Positions 41,776 to 51,191 are shown, counted from the first letter of the stretch. The stretch: DNA of 64,000 bases from Metarhizobium sp017305935 (GCF_029601685.1 NZ_JARRIR010000003.1:434001-498000); one strand, 5' to 3'. The notes: a model not told the origin generated them from the letters alone. Made by a program: numbers and translations.

Positions 41776-43545
41776 GTGAACACGATGCTTCATACCCAGA
41801 CTTCCAAGGTCGATCCGATCACCCTTTCGGTGGTGCGCGGCATGCTCGAGACCACCCAGCGCGAAATGACGCTCGCGCTCGAAAAGACGGCGCGCTCGTC
41901 GGTCTTCAACCTGGCGCACGACTATTCGACGGCGCTTTTCAACGGGCGGCCGGAGATGATCCTGCAGGGCCAGGACATCCCCATCCATCTCGGTTCGCTC
42001 ATTCCCGCCATGAAGGCGGTGGCGGCCTTCTTCGGCGACGACATCCACGAAGGCGACCTGATCCTTCACAACGACCCGGCCTTCGGCGGCAGCCATGCCA
42101 TCGATACCTGCATGTACAAGCCGGTCTTCTACAAGGGGGAACTGGTCTACTGGACGGTCTGCAAGGGACACCTTACCGATATCGGCGGCCCGGTGCCGGC
42201 GGGCTACAACCCCAACGCCACCGAAATCTATGCCGAATGCCTGCGCATTCCGCCGGTGAAGATCTGGGATCGCGGCAAGCCGCGCCATGACGTGCTCAAC
42301 ATGATCCTCACCAACATGCGCGCCCGCCGCGACCAGGAAGGCGATTTCCGCGCCCTGATCGGCGCCTGCCAGGTGGGGGAGCGCAACCTCCTCGCCATGC
42401 TCGACAAATACGGCAAGGAGCAGGTGGATGCCTGCGTCGACACGCTGCTCGACATGGCGGACAGGCATATGCGGGCGCTGATCTCCACCGTGCCCGACGG
42501 CACCTATGAGGGCGCCGCCATCCTGGAGGACGCCGGCCACGGTTTCGGCGATTTCGAGATCAGGGCGACGGTGACGATCACCGGCGACGCCTGCCATATC
42601 GCCATCGCCAGCCCGCCGCAGATCCCCTATTTCATCAATTCCTATGAGGGCAATTCCCATTCCGGCGTCTATCTCGGCCTGATGATGTTCGCCGCCTTGC
42701 CGCCGCCCTACAATGAAGGGCTCTATCGCTGCGTCAGCGTCGATTTCGGGCCGAAGGGCACGCTCTGCAACGCGCAGGAGCCGGCCCCGCACATGAACTG
42801 CACGACAACGCCGATGGAGACGCTGACGGATGCCGTGCGTCTGGCCTTCGAGAAGGCGGTGCCCTCCAAGGTCTCGGCCTCCTGGGGCCATGCCAACGGC
42901 CTCAATATCGCCGGCCGCGATTCCCGCACCAGCGAGGAATTCGTCACCATGGTTCTCGCCACCATTATCTCCGGCGGCGGCGCGACGCCAAAGCAGGACG
43001 GCTGGCACGCCGTCGGCCCGGAATGCTGCTTCGGGGCGCTGACCTCCGGCGACGTGGAGCTTCTGGAATATTCCTATCCCATCGTCATCCATCGCTATTC
43101 GCTGATGACCGATTCCGGCGGCGCGGGGAAATTCCGCGGCGGCTCGGGCACGGCCTGGGAGGTCGAGCCGCTTAACGGCGACATGCTGTGCATCGGCTTC
43201 GGCGAGGGTCGCCGCATTCCGGCGATGGGCGCGGCCGGCGCGACATCCGCCATGGTCGATACCAAGGTGGGGCGCGTCGAGTTGCGCCGTGGCGGCAAGG
43301 TCGAGGTCGAGCGCAAGAACATCATCGAGACCATCCGGCCAGGCGAGACGATCACCAACCTCAATCCCGGCGGCGGCGGCTTCGGCAATCCCTTCGAGCG
43401 GCCGGTGGAAAAGGTCGTGACGGACGTGCGAAACGGCCTCGTCTCCATTGAGGGCGCCCGGCGCGATTACGGCGTCGCCATCGCCGATCCCGAGACGCTT
43501 GCGGTCGATGCCGCCGAGACAGAACGGCTCCGCGCCACCTGCTAA
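41776..43545 (+). CDS. Hydantoinase B/5-oxoprolinase C-terminal-family subunit (HyuB)
   Basis: Cytoplasmic protein of 589 residues, from GTG 41776 or ATG 41785. Family features are visible: DPITLSVVRGML at the N-terminus, HLGSLIPAMKA, NDPAFGGSHAIDT, GHLTDIGG (His/Asp metal-like segment), GGSGTAWEVEP, and NLNPGGGGFGNP near the C-terminus. HyuA/HyuB complexes use ATP to open cyclic amides such as hydantoins, N-methylhydantoins, 5-oxoproline, caprolactam or acetone-derived analogues. The exact substrate is not readable. The gene order is B then A, 75 bases apart. Confidence 0.92.
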   Translation: MNTMLHTQTSKVDPITLSVVRGMLETTQREMTLALEKTARSSVFNLAHDYSTALFNGRPEMILQGQDIPIHLGSLIPAMKAVAAFFGDDIHEGDLILHNDPAFGGSHAIDTCMYKPVFYKGELVYWTVCKGHLTDIGGPVPAGYNPNATEIYAECLRIPPVKIWDRGKPRHDVLNMILTNMRARRDQEGDFRALIGACQVGERNLLAMLDKYGKEQVDACVDTLLDMADRHMRALISTVPDGTYEGAAILEDAGHGFGDFEIRATVTITGDACHIAIASPPQIPYFINSYEGNSHSGVYLGLMMFAALPPPYNEGLYRCVSVDFGPKGTLCNAQEPAPHMNCTTTPMETLTDAVRLAFEKAVPSKVSASWGHANGLNIAGRDSRTSEEFVTMVLATIISGGGATPKQDGWHAVGPECCFGALTSGDVELLEYSYPIVIHRYSLMTDSGGAGKFRGGSGTAWEVEPLNGDMLCIGFGEGRRIPAMGAAGATSAMVDTKVGRVELRRGGKVEVERKNIIETIRPGETITNLNPGGGGFGNPFERPVEKVVTDVRNGLVSIEGARRDYGVAIADPETLAVDAAETERLRATC

Positions 43546-43620
43546 CTCTTTGTTCTACCGCATTTCCGGACGCAAGTGCGCTGCGCATTCCCGCTGGAAA
43601 TGCTTCAAGGAAGACCAGAC

Positions 43621-45699
43621 ATGACCATGCATTCCTATCGCCTCGGCATCGATGCCGGCGGCACCTTCACCGATTTCGTCATCGCCGACCGGGCGACCGG
43701 TGAGGTCAAGCTGTTCAAGGCGCTGTCCACCCCCTCCGACCCGACCCGGGCGATCGAGAACGGCCTCGGGCTGATCGCCGCCGATCTCGCAAAGCCGATC
43801 GAAGACATCATCGCCAATTGCGACCTCTGCATCAACGGCACCACGGTCGGCCTCAATGCGCTCATCACCCATCGCGGAGGGCGGACGGGGCTGATCTGCA
43901 CGGCGGGCCACGAGGATTCCATCGAGATCCGCAACGGCCACAAGGAAGACGGCTTTCGCTACGATCCGGATTATCCGGCCGCGACCATGCTCGTGCCGCG
44001 CTACCTGCGGCGCGGCGTGCGCGAGCGGGTGCTGTCCGATGGCTCGGTGCGCACGCCGCTCGACGAGGACGATGTCCGTGAAGCCTGCCGGCTGTTCCTG
44101 AAGGAGGGCGTCGAGACGGTCGCAATTTCCTTCGTCTGGTCGGTGCTCGACCCCAGCCATGAGCGGCGCGCGGCCGAAATCGTGCGCGAGATGATGCCGG
44201 AGACGATCCTGACCGTCGGCAGCGAGCTCTATCCGCAGGTGCGCGAATATACCCGCACCTCGACGGCGGTGACGAATGCCTATCTGGCGCCGGTCATGCG
44301 CCGCTATATCGCGGCGGTGGATGCCTATTTCCGCGCGCTCGGCGCCAGGCAGCCGGTGCGCTATTTCCAGTCCAACGGCGGGCTTGCCATCGGCCAGGTG
44401 ATGAGCGACCGCTCAGTCTACGCCATCAATTCCGGGCCGGCCTCCGCGCCGCAGGCCGGGCTTTATGCCGGTGCGCCCTTCGGTCACCGGAATGTCATCA
44501 CCGTCGACATGGGCGGCACGTCCTTCGACATCACCCTGACCCGCGAGGGCCAGACCAACCTCAACAAGAACATCGACTTCCTGCGCTACCGCATCGGCGT
44601 TCCGATGATCCAGGTCGAGACGCTGGGCGCCGGCGGCGGCTCGATCGGCTGGGTGGATCCGCTTGGCCTGCTGCAGGTCGGCCCGCAATCGGCCGGCTCG
44701 GAGCCGGGCCCGGCCTGCTACGGCCGGGGCGGTGTCGAGCCCACCACCTCCGACGCCAATCTCGTGCTCGGCTATCTCAACCCGGAAGGGCTGCTCGGCG
44801 GCAAGCTGCCGCTCGATGTCGCCAAGGCGCGGGCCGCGGCGGCGCGCGTCGCCGAGCCGCTCGGCATTTCCGTCGAACAGGCAGCCTACGGCATGTTCGC
44901 CATCGTCAACAACAACATGGTCAACGGCATTCGCCGCGTCTCCGTCGAGCGCGGTTACGATCCGCGCGATTTCGTGCTGGTCGGGGCCGGCGGCGCCACG
45001 GCGGCGCATATCACGGCGCTCGCACGCGACATGGGCATCGATACGATCATCCTGCCCAAGCTGGCCTCCGGTCTCTGCGCCTTCGGCCAGATCATCTCCG
45101 ACGTGAAGTATAATTACATGGCCCCGGCGCCCGTGCGTCTCGACAATGCGGCGGCCTATGCGCGCATCGACGGCCTCTTCCAGGAGATCGAGGCGAAGGG
45201 CGTGGCGCATCTGGAAGCGGACGGTTTCGCGCCCGGGGATATCGACATCAGGCGCTCGATCGACATGCGTTATGTCGGCCAGGTGCATGAATGCACCGTC
45301 GATATCGGCACATTCCCCATCGACGAGACCACCATCGAGCAGGTCAAGGACGCGTTCCACGCCCGGCACGAAGAGCTCTACACCTATGCGGAGCGTCACA
45401 GCACGGTCGAGGTGGTGAACCTCGAATCGACGCTCTACGGCCGCATCGAGAAGGTGCGCCCGCCGACGCTTGCCGCCGGCGGCACGGCCGAACAGGCGCT
45501 GAAGGGGCATCGCAACGCGATCTTCGATCAGTCCGGCAAGGCGACGTCCACACCCGTCTATGACGGCGCGAAGTTCGGCGCGGGCGCCATCGTCCACGGT
45601 CCGGCGATCATCGAGGAGGTGACGACCACCATCGTCATCGAGCCCGGTTGGACGAGCGTGCTGCACGAGAGCGGCAGCTACCTGCTGACACGGCAATAG
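43621..45699 (+). CDS. Hydantoinase A/5-oxoprolinase N-terminal-family subunit (HyuA)
   Basis: Protein of 692 residues from ATG 43621 with AAGGAAG upstream. The N-terminal actin-like ATPase portion begins RLGIDAGGTFTDFVIAD (phosphate loop) and INGTTVGLNALI; a second cluster is TVDMGGTSFDITL. The middle contains GAGGGSIGWVD and GPACYGRGG, which are strongly conserved in the family. The C-terminal region ends HGPAIIEEVTTTIVIEPG. It forms the ATP-hydrolysing partner of HyuB. The gene ends 17 bases before the convergent LysR gene. Confidence 0.93.
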   Translation: MTMHSYRLGIDAGGTFTDFVIADRATGEVKLFKALSTPSDPTRAIENGLGLIAADLAKPIEDIIANCDLCINGTTVGLNALITHRGGRTGLICTAGHEDSIEIRNGHKEDGFRYDPDYPAATMLVPRYLRRGVRERVLSDGSVRTPLDEDDVREACRLFLKEGVETVAISFVWSVLDPSHERRAAEIVREMMPETILTVGSELYPQVREYTRTSTAVTNAYLAPVMRRYIAAVDAYFRALGARQPVRYFQSNGGLAIGQVMSDRSVYAINSGPASAPQAGLYAGAPFGHRNVITVDMGGTSFDITLTREGQTNLNKNIDFLRYRIGVPMIQVETLGAGGGSIGWVDPLGLLQVGPQSAGSEPGPACYGRGGVEPTTSDANLVLGYLNPEGLLGGKLPLDVAKARAAAARVAEPLGISVEQAAYGMFAIVNNNMVNGIRRVSVERGYDPRDFVLVGAGGATAAHITALARDMGIDTIILPKLASGLCAFGQIISDVKYNYMAPAPVRLDNAAAYARIDGLFQEIEAKGVAHLEADGFAPGDIDIRRSIDMRYVGQVHECTVDIGTFPIDETTIEQVKDAFHARHEELYTYAERHSTVEVVNLESTLYGRIEKVRPPTLAAGGTAEQALKGHRNAIFDQSGKATSTPVYDGAKFGAGAIVHGPAIIEEVTTTIVIEPGWTSVLHESGSYLLTRQ

Positions 45700-45716
45700 G
45701 GATGGGACACGGCCGG

Positions 45717-46619
45717 TCAGCGTTCCGGCAGGTGGAAGGCCTGCTGGAAATAGGAGCGGAAGGCGAGCATGGGCGGCGTCAGATCCATGCTCCGCCGCCA
45801 GGCGAGGCCGACGTCCATGGCGGGTACGGGATCGCTGATATTGACGGTCTCGATGCGCCGGCCCTCCAGCGACCAGGGCCGGTGCACCATGTCGGAGAGG
45901 ATGGCGACGCCCTGGCCGTTGGCGACCAGCGAGCGCACCGCCTCCACCGACGAGGTGCGCAGGATGACGCGCGGCTGGTAGGGCGTCGCGCTCCAGTACT
46001 TCAGGGCGGAATGGGCGGCCTCGTCGACGGTCAGCATGATGTAGGGCTCGTCGGCGATCTCCTTCAGGCCCACCGTTTCGGCCTGCAGCAGCGGATGCTG
46101 CGCCGGCAGCCAGAGCCGGCGGGTCGAGCTCAGCACCTTCTCGGTCACCAGCGCCGGGTTGAGGATGTTGGAGGTCAGCAGCACCGACATGTCGTAGCGG
46201 TTGCTCAGAAGCCCTTCCTCGATGGATTCGCGGTTGAGTTCGAAGAGCTGGATTTCGAGCCGGGGAAACAGCCGGCGCAGCCGCTCGATATGCAGCGGCA
46301 GGAAATAGCCGATCACGGTGTAGGTCGCGGCCACCGTCAGCGTGCCCTCGATCTCGCTGCTGACGACATTGAGATGCGTCGCCTCGTCCACCTTCTTGAG
46401 GATCTCGTAGGCGTGCGAGAGGAACTGCCGCCCGGCGGGCGTCAGGTCCATGCCGTGCGAGGTGCGCAGGAAGAGGCTGGCGCCGACGATCCGCTCCAGA
46501 TCCTTGATGGCCGTCGTGATCGCCGACTGGGAGATGGAGAGGTCGATGGCCGCCTGCGATATCTGGCCGAGTTCGGCGGTGGCGACGAAGTAGCGGATCT
46601 GTCGGAAGCTGAGCGTCAC
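45717..46619 (-). CDS. LysR-family transcriptional regulator
   Basis: Protein of 300 residues. The winged helix-turn-helix occupies residues 1-60 (TAELGQISQAAIDLSISQSAITTAIKDLE), and the C-terminal periplasmic-binding-like effector domain follows. It is divergent from pxpA with 253 bases between the start codons, containing a 17-bp LysR-type palindrome at 46771-46787. This is the usual arrangement for regulation of the divergent operon, so it probably controls 46873-51134. Confidence 0.92.
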   Translation of the reverse strand: MTLSFRQIRYFVATAELGQISQAAIDLSISQSAITTAIKDLERIVGASLFLRTSHGMDLTPAGRQFLSHAYEILKKVDEATHLNVVSSEIEGTLTVAATYTVIGYFLPLHIERLRRLFPRLEIQLFELNRESIEEGLLSNRYDMSVLLTSNILNPALVTEKVLSSTRRLWLPAQHPLLQAETVGLKEIADEPYIMLTVDEAAHSALKYWSATPYQPRVILRTSSVEAVRSLVANGQGVAILSDMVHRPWSLEGRRIETVNISDPVPAMDVGLAWRRSMDLTPPMLAFRSYFQQAFHLPER

Positions 46620-46770
46620 GGCTGTCCAGGGCCTTCTGTTTTGTTGCGGCCGGGTATCGAAAAATCAGAACGCCTGATCACGAAACCGGCAGAAAGCTGC
46701 CCCGTTTCAGGCAGCTCAAGCTATGCTTTTGTTTCCTATCGGGTTTGTCGCGCGATAAAAACAGGCGTTC

Positions 46771-46787
46771 ATTCTGAATTTCAGAAT
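46771..46787. promoter_or_regulatory. 17-bp palindrome, candidate LysR operator
   Basis: ATTCTGAA-T-TTCAGAAT is a perfect dyad, with T-N11-A matches inside as expected for LysR-type sites. It lies 152 bases from the LysR start and 86 bases from the pxpA start. A/T-rich sequence (TATATGAAAATAGAATTTTTC) follows towards pxpA and could hold the promoter. Confidence 0.6.
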
Positions 46788-46872
46788 TCGTCTATATGAA
46801 AATAGAATTTTTCAAAAGGCGGTAAACGGCCTAGCGTGGCCTTCATCAGGAAAAGCATGTGGGGAAGAGGCA

Positions 46873-47649
46873 GTGCGTGAGGTCGTCGACATCAATTGCG
46901 ACATGGGCGAGGCTTTCGGCCGCTGGCGCGTCGGCGATACCGACGACATCAGCCTGATGCCGCTGATCAGTTCCGCCAACATCGCCGCCGGCTTTCATGC
47001 CGGCGACCCGAACCTGATGGACGAGACGGTGCGGCTGGCGGCCGAGCACGGCGTCGGCATCGGCGCCCATCCCGGCTATAACGACCTTCAGGGCTTCGGC
47101 CGCCGCAAGATCGCCGGCACCGCCCGCGAACTCGTCAACGACGTGATCTATCAGGTCGGCGCCATCAGGGAATTCGCCCACCGCCATGGCGTGCGCCTGC
47201 AGCATGTGAAGCCGCATGGCGCGCTCTACATGGAAATGGCGGTCAATCCGGAGCTGTCGCAGATCTTCGTGCAGTACATGCGCACGGTCGAGCCGAATGC
47301 GGCGATTTTCTGCATGGGCGGCTCGGCGACCTACCAGGCGGCCCGGGAGGCGGGACAGCCGGTCGTGCGCGAATTCTATGCCGACCGCGATTACGACGAC
47401 AGCGGTTCGATCGTCTTCACCCGCGATGCCGGGCGGCCCGATCCGGCCGCCATTGCCCGCAAGGTCCTGCGCGCCTGCCGGGATGGCAAGGTGCGGACCG
47501 TCAAGGGCCATGACATCGACATCGCCTTTGAATCCATCTGCTTCCATTCCGATACGCTCGGCGCCTTCGAGATCGTGCGCCAGATGCGCGAGGCTCTGGT
47601 GGGGGCAGGCATTCGCATTGCGCCGGTCCAGGCGGCGGCCGCGCGCTGA
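46873..47649 (+). CDS. pxpA: 5-oxoprolinase subunit PxpA (LamB/YcsF family)
   Basis: Protein of 258 residues from GTG 46873, with GGGGAAGAGG upstream. The family signature VVDINCDMGEAFG opens the protein; SANIAAGFHAGDP, GAHPGYNDLQGFGRR, VKPHGALY and EFYADRDYDDSG follow. Known PxpA works with PxpB and PxpC as an ATP-dependent 5-oxoprolinase. Here it is the first gene of an operon that also carries biotin carboxylase parts. Length agrees with the family (E. coli about 244). Confidence 0.93.
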   Translation: MREVVDINCDMGEAFGRWRVGDTDDISLMPLISSANIAAGFHAGDPNLMDETVRLAAEHGVGIGAHPGYNDLQGFGRRKIAGTARELVNDVIYQVGAIREFAHRHGVRLQHVKPHGALYMEMAVNPELSQIFVQYMRTVEPNAAIFCMGGSATYQAAREAGQPVVREFYADRDYDDSGSIVFTRDAGRPDPAAIARKVLRACRDGKVRTVKGHDIDIAFESICFHSDTLGAFEIVRQMREALVGAGIRIAPVQAAAAR

Positions 47650-47673
47650 CTTTATACAGTGGAGAGAGACAAT

Positions 47674-47916
47674 ATGAGCAAGATCGAGATCAGATCGCCC
47701 CTGCCGGGCACATTCTACCGGGCGTCCTCGCCGGATGCGCCACCGTTCAAGGCCAACGGCGACAGTGTCGCGAGCGGCGATGCGATCGGGCTCATCGAGG
47801 TGATGAAGACGTTCCAGGAAGTGCCGGCAGGCGTCGAAGGCAGAAACATCGCCTTCCTCGTCGATGACGAGGAGCCCGTCATGGCCGGCCAGGTGATCGC
47901 CGAGGTCGAGGCATGA
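47674..47916 (+). CDS. Biotin carboxyl carrier protein (biotinyl domain)
   Basis: Protein of 80 residues, all one biotinyl domain. K45 in IEVMKTF (the usual E-A/V-M-K-T/M) is the biotinylation site, and SPLPGTFYRASSPDAPPF is typical of AccB-type ends. It lacks the N-terminal linker and hydrophobic region of full AccB, so it is a free-standing carrier. ATG 47674 follows GGAGAGAG. Its stop overlaps the biotin carboxylase start (ATGA at 47913), indicating stoichiometric production. Confidence 0.92.
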   Translation: MSKIEIRSPLPGTFYRASSPDAPPFKANGDSVASGDAIGLIEVMKTFQEVPAGVEGRNIAFLVDDEEPVMAGQVIAEVEA

Positions 47917-49298
47917 CGATCCGCTCGATCCTCGTTGCCAACCGCGGGGAGATCGCGGTGCGCATCATCAGGGCGGCGCGCGCGCTCGGCATTCGCACCG
48001 TGCAGGTGTACAGCGCCGCCGATGCCGACATGCTGGCGGTGAAGATGGCGGACGAGGCGATCGATATCGGCTCGCCGGCTCCGAAGAAATCCTATCTCAA
48101 CATCGAGGCCGTGGTGAATGCGGCGAAGGCAGCCGGCGTCGACGCCGTGCATCCGGGCTACGGCTTCCTGTCGGAAAACGCCGATTTCGCCGATGCGGTG
48201 GAAGCGGCAGGCCTGATCTTCATCGGCCCCAAGGGCGACGCCATCCGCCTGCTCGGCGACAAGGTGGCGGCGCGCGAGGTGGCTGCGAGGGCCGGCGTGC
48301 CGACGGTTCCCGGCAGCGCGGGACGGCTGGCGACGATCGAGGAAGCCCGGACCGTCGCCGACAGAACCGGCTTTCCGATCATGATCAAGGCTGCGGCCGG
48401 CGGCGGCGGGCGCGGCATCCGCATCGCCGGCGACCTCGCCGATCTCGAACGCCATTTCCCGCAGGCCTCGGCCGAAGCGCTCGCCGCCTTCGGCGACGGC
48501 GGGCTTTATCTGGAAAAGGTCATCACCAAAGCACGCCATGTCGAGGTGCAGATCCTCGGCGACGGCAAGAATTTCATCCATTGCTTCGAGCGGGAATGCT
48601 CGCTGCAGCGCCGCCGCCAGAAGGTCTGGGAAGAGGCGCCCTCCATCCTGTTACCGGCAGAGGTGCGCGCCCGACTCTGCGACAGCGCCGTCGCGCTTGC
48701 CCGCGAGGTCGGCTATCGCGGCGCCGGCACGGTGGAATATCTCTATGACGAGACGACGCGAGAATTCTATTTCATCGAGGTGAACACCCGTATCCAGGTG
48801 GAGCATCCGGTGACGGAAATGATCACCGGCATCGACCTCGTCGAGGAAATGATCCGCATCGCCGCCGGCGCGCCGCTGTCGATCCGCCAGGAGGATGTCG
48901 TCGCAAGAGGACATGCCATCGAATGCCGCATCAATGCCGAAGATCCGGCGAAAGGCTTCATGCCCGCGCCGGGCACGATCACGAAACTCGGCGTGCCGGA
49001 CGGCGAGGGCGTGCGTTTCGATACGATGCTTTACGAGGGATACACGATCCCGCCCTTCTACGATTCGCTGGTCGGCAAGCTGATCGTCTGGGCCGAGACC
49101 CGCGAGGCCTGCCTCACGCGGCTGAAGGGCGCGCTCGAAGGCCTCGTGATCGAGGGGATCCCGACGACCATTCCCCTGCATCTGGCGCTTGCGGCGGATG
49201 ACAGCGTGCGGCGCGCGTCCTTCGACACCCGCTTCCTCGAACACTGGCTTGAGACCGAATTCGCCGCAAAAGCCGGCGCGACTGCGGAGGTTGCCTGA
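47913..49298 (+). CDS. Biotin carboxylase (AccC family)
   Basis: Protein of 461 residues with the three carboxylase regions: N-terminal Rossmann-like (RSILVANRGEIAVRIIRAA), ATP-grasp (IKAAAGGGGRGIRIAGD, ARHVEVQILGDGKN, FERECSLQRRRQKVWEEAPS) and the C-terminal domain (AIECRINAEDPAKGFMPAPG). FIEVNTRIQVEHPVTEMITG holds the Mg-binding Glu and Asn. It carboxylates biotin on the carrier encoded just upstream. No acyl-CoA carboxyltransferase is nearby; instead the next two genes encode the carboxyltransferase-like PxpB/PxpC pair. The stop shares a base with the pxpB start (TGATG). Confidence 0.95.
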   Translation: MTIRSILVANRGEIAVRIIRAARALGIRTVQVYSAADADMLAVKMADEAIDIGSPAPKKSYLNIEAVVNAAKAAGVDAVHPGYGFLSENADFADAVEAAGLIFIGPKGDAIRLLGDKVAAREVAARAGVPTVPGSAGRLATIEEARTVADRTGFPIMIKAAAGGGGRGIRIAGDLADLERHFPQASAEALAAFGDGGLYLEKVITKARHVEVQILGDGKNFIHCFERECSLQRRRQKVWEEAPSILLPAEVRARLCDSAVALAREVGYRGAGTVEYLYDETTREFYFIEVNTRIQVEHPVTEMITGIDLVEEMIRIAAGAPLSIRQEDVVARGHAIECRINAEDPAKGFMPAPGTITKLGVPDGEGVRFDTMLYEGYTIPPFYDSLVGKLIVWAETREACLTRLKGALEGLVIEGIPTTIPLHLALAADDSVRRASFDTRFLEHWLETEFAAKAGATAEVA

Positions 49299-50173
49299 TG
49301 AACACCAGATATTCTTTCGGGGGCGACGAGCATCTCTTCGTCGAATGCAGCGAGGAGATGTCGCTGGAGGCCTTTTTCAAGAGCCTCTCCATGGCCAGGG
49401 GCGTCAAGGAAAGCGCCATCCGGGGCGTCACCGAGATCTGCCCGGCCAATGCCTCCTTCCAGATCAAATTCGATCCCGATGTCATCCATCCCGATGACGT
49501 GCTGAAGGAGGTGAAGGCGATCGAGGGCGCGGCGGAACGGGCCGAGCCGGTGCTGAAGACGCGCATCGTCGAGATCCCCGTCTTCTACAACGATCCCTGG
49601 ACGAACGAGACCCTGATGCGTTTTCGCGAGCGCCATCAAGAGCCCGGCGGCACCGATCTCGACTATGCCGCGCGCATTAACGGTTACGGTTCGGTCGACG
49701 ATTTCGTCGCCGCGCATTCCGGCTCGCCCTGGTTCGTGTCCATGGTCGGCTTCGTCGCCGGCCTGCCCTTCATGTACCAGATGGTCGAGCGCCAGCGGCA
49801 GATCCAGGTGCCGAAATACCTGCGGCCGCGCACCGATACGCCGCGCCTGACGGTCGGCCATGGCGGCTGCTTCGGTTGCATCTATTCGGTGCGCGGCGCC
49901 GGTGGCTACCAGATGTTCGGCATCACGCCCATGCCGATCTTCGATCCGACGCAGACCACCAGCTATCTGCGGGATTTCATGGTGTTCTTCCGTCCGGGCG
50001 ATATCGTCAAGTTCAAGCCGATCGACCGCGACGCCTACGACCAGGCCGTCGAGGATGTCGACAAGGGACGCTTTGCCCCGCCGATCCGCGAGGTGAGCTT
50101 CGACCTGCGCGCATTCCAGAACGACATCGACGGCACCAACGCCAGGCTGGAGGGGATGCTCAATGGCCATTAA
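49298..50173 (+). CDS. pxpB: PxpB / carboxyltransferase domain C-D protein (allophanate hydrolase subunit 1 family)
   Basis: Protein of 291 residues, about 70 longer than E. coli PxpB (218). It opens like the family (YSFGGDEHLFVECSEEM) with SAIRGVTEICPANASFQIKF; VEIPVFYN and FVAGLPFMYQM are typical. The active-site end differs: HGGCFGCIYSVRGAGGYQM replaces the usual AGGxxxGIYPxESPGGW, bringing two cysteines (GGCFGC). ITPMPIFDPTQ closes the domain. The family is the C-D half of urea-carboxylase-type carboxyltransferases. The stop overlaps the pxpC start by 11 bases. Confidence 0.88.
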   Translation: MNTRYSFGGDEHLFVECSEEMSLEAFFKSLSMARGVKESAIRGVTEICPANASFQIKFDPDVIHPDDVLKEVKAIEGAAERAEPVLKTRIVEIPVFYNDPWTNETLMRFRERHQEPGGTDLDYAARINGYGSVDDFVAAHSGSPWFVSMVGFVAGLPFMYQMVERQRQIQVPKYLRPRTDTPRLTVGHGGCFGCIYSVRGAGGYQMFGITPMPIFDPTQTTSYLRDFMVFFRPGDIVKFKPIDRDAYDQAVEDVDKGRFAPPIREVSFDLRAFQNDIDGTNARLEGMLNGH

Positions 50174-51134
50174 GGTTCTCCATCACGGTCTTGCGACCAC
50201 CGTCCAGGATCTCGGCCGTCCCGGCTATTTCCATCTCGGCATCCCCGTCGGCGGGGCGATGGACCGCCTTGCCATGCGCGCGGCGAACCTGCTCGTCGGC
50301 AATGACGAGGGGGCGGCGGGGTTGGAGGCCGTCTTCATCGGCCCGAAGCTGGAATTCACCGAGGATGCGCTGGTCGCCGTCACCGGTGCGGACATGCCGG
50401 CCAAGGTCGATGGCGTCGCCCAGCCCGGCTGGACCGCCTTCAAGATCAGGGCCGGCCAGACGCTGACCTTCGACTTCCTGAAATCCGGGGCGCGGATCTG
50501 CATCGCCGTTTCCGGCGGCATCGACGTGCCGGAAGCGCTGGGCAGCCGCTCGACCTATCCGATCGGCGCGCTCGGCGGCTACAAGGGCCGGCAGCTGGCG
50601 GCCGGTGACGAACTGCCGGTCGGCAAGGGCAGCCTTGCCGGCGAGGGCCGGAGCGTGCCCGAGGCGCTGCGCCGCAAGCCGGGAATGCCGGCGGAGCTGC
50701 GCGTGCTTCCGGGCCTCTACTGGCACCGGGTCACCGAGGAGTCGCAACAGAACTTCTTCGCCGACGAGTGGAAAGTGGCAAACGAGGCCGACCGCATGGG
50801 TTATCGTTTCAAGGGCGGCCGCAAGCTCGATTTCGTGGAGCGCGAGCAGCCTTTCGGGGCCGGATCCGATCCCTCGAACATCGTCGACAGCTGCTATCCC
50901 TACGGCTCGATCCAGGTGCCGGGCGGTACGGAACCGATCATCCTGCATCGGGACGCCGTTTCCGGCGGCGGCTATTTCATGGTCGGCACGGTGATTTCGG
51001 CCGACATGGATCTGATCGGCCAGTTGCAGCCGCATACGCCCACCCGTTTCGTCAAGGTGACGATGGAGGAGGCGCTTTCGGCGCGCAAGGAGCGCCAGGT
51101 CGGGCTCGAACGGCTGCGCGCGGCGCTGGCCTAG
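50163..51134 (+). CDS. pxpC: PxpC / carboxyltransferase domain A-B protein (allophanate hydrolase subunit 2 family)
   Basis: Protein of 323 residues. The A-B family signature is clear: TVQDLGRPGYFHLGIPVGGAMD near the start (split over residues 11-32), ANLLVGNDEGAAGLE, VAVSGGIDVPEALGSRSTYPIGALGG-like segments, and HRDAVSGGGYFMVGTVISADM near the end. It completes pxpA-BCCP-BC-pxpB-pxpC. With BC and BCCP present, B and C together equal the carboxyltransferase half of urea carboxylase. Confidence 0.9.
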   Translation: MAIKVLHHGLATTVQDLGRPGYFHLGIPVGGAMDRLAMRAANLLVGNDEGAAGLEAVFIGPKLEFTEDALVAVTGADMPAKVDGVAQPGWTAFKIRAGQTLTFDFLKSGARICIAVSGGIDVPEALGSRSTYPIGALGGYKGRQLAAGDELPVGKGSLAGEGRSVPEALRRKPGMPAELRVLPGLYWHRVTEESQQNFFADEWKVANEADRMGYRFKGGRKLDFVEREQPFGAGSDPSNIVDSCYPYGSIQVPGGTEPIILHRDAVSGGGYFMVGTVISADMDLIGQLQPHTPTRFVKVTMEEALSARKERQVGLERLRAALA

Positions 51135-51191
51135 AAAGGGGAAAACCGTGTTCGCGCGACACGCATGGAGGCTTCGGGCGCATCCTTCCCG

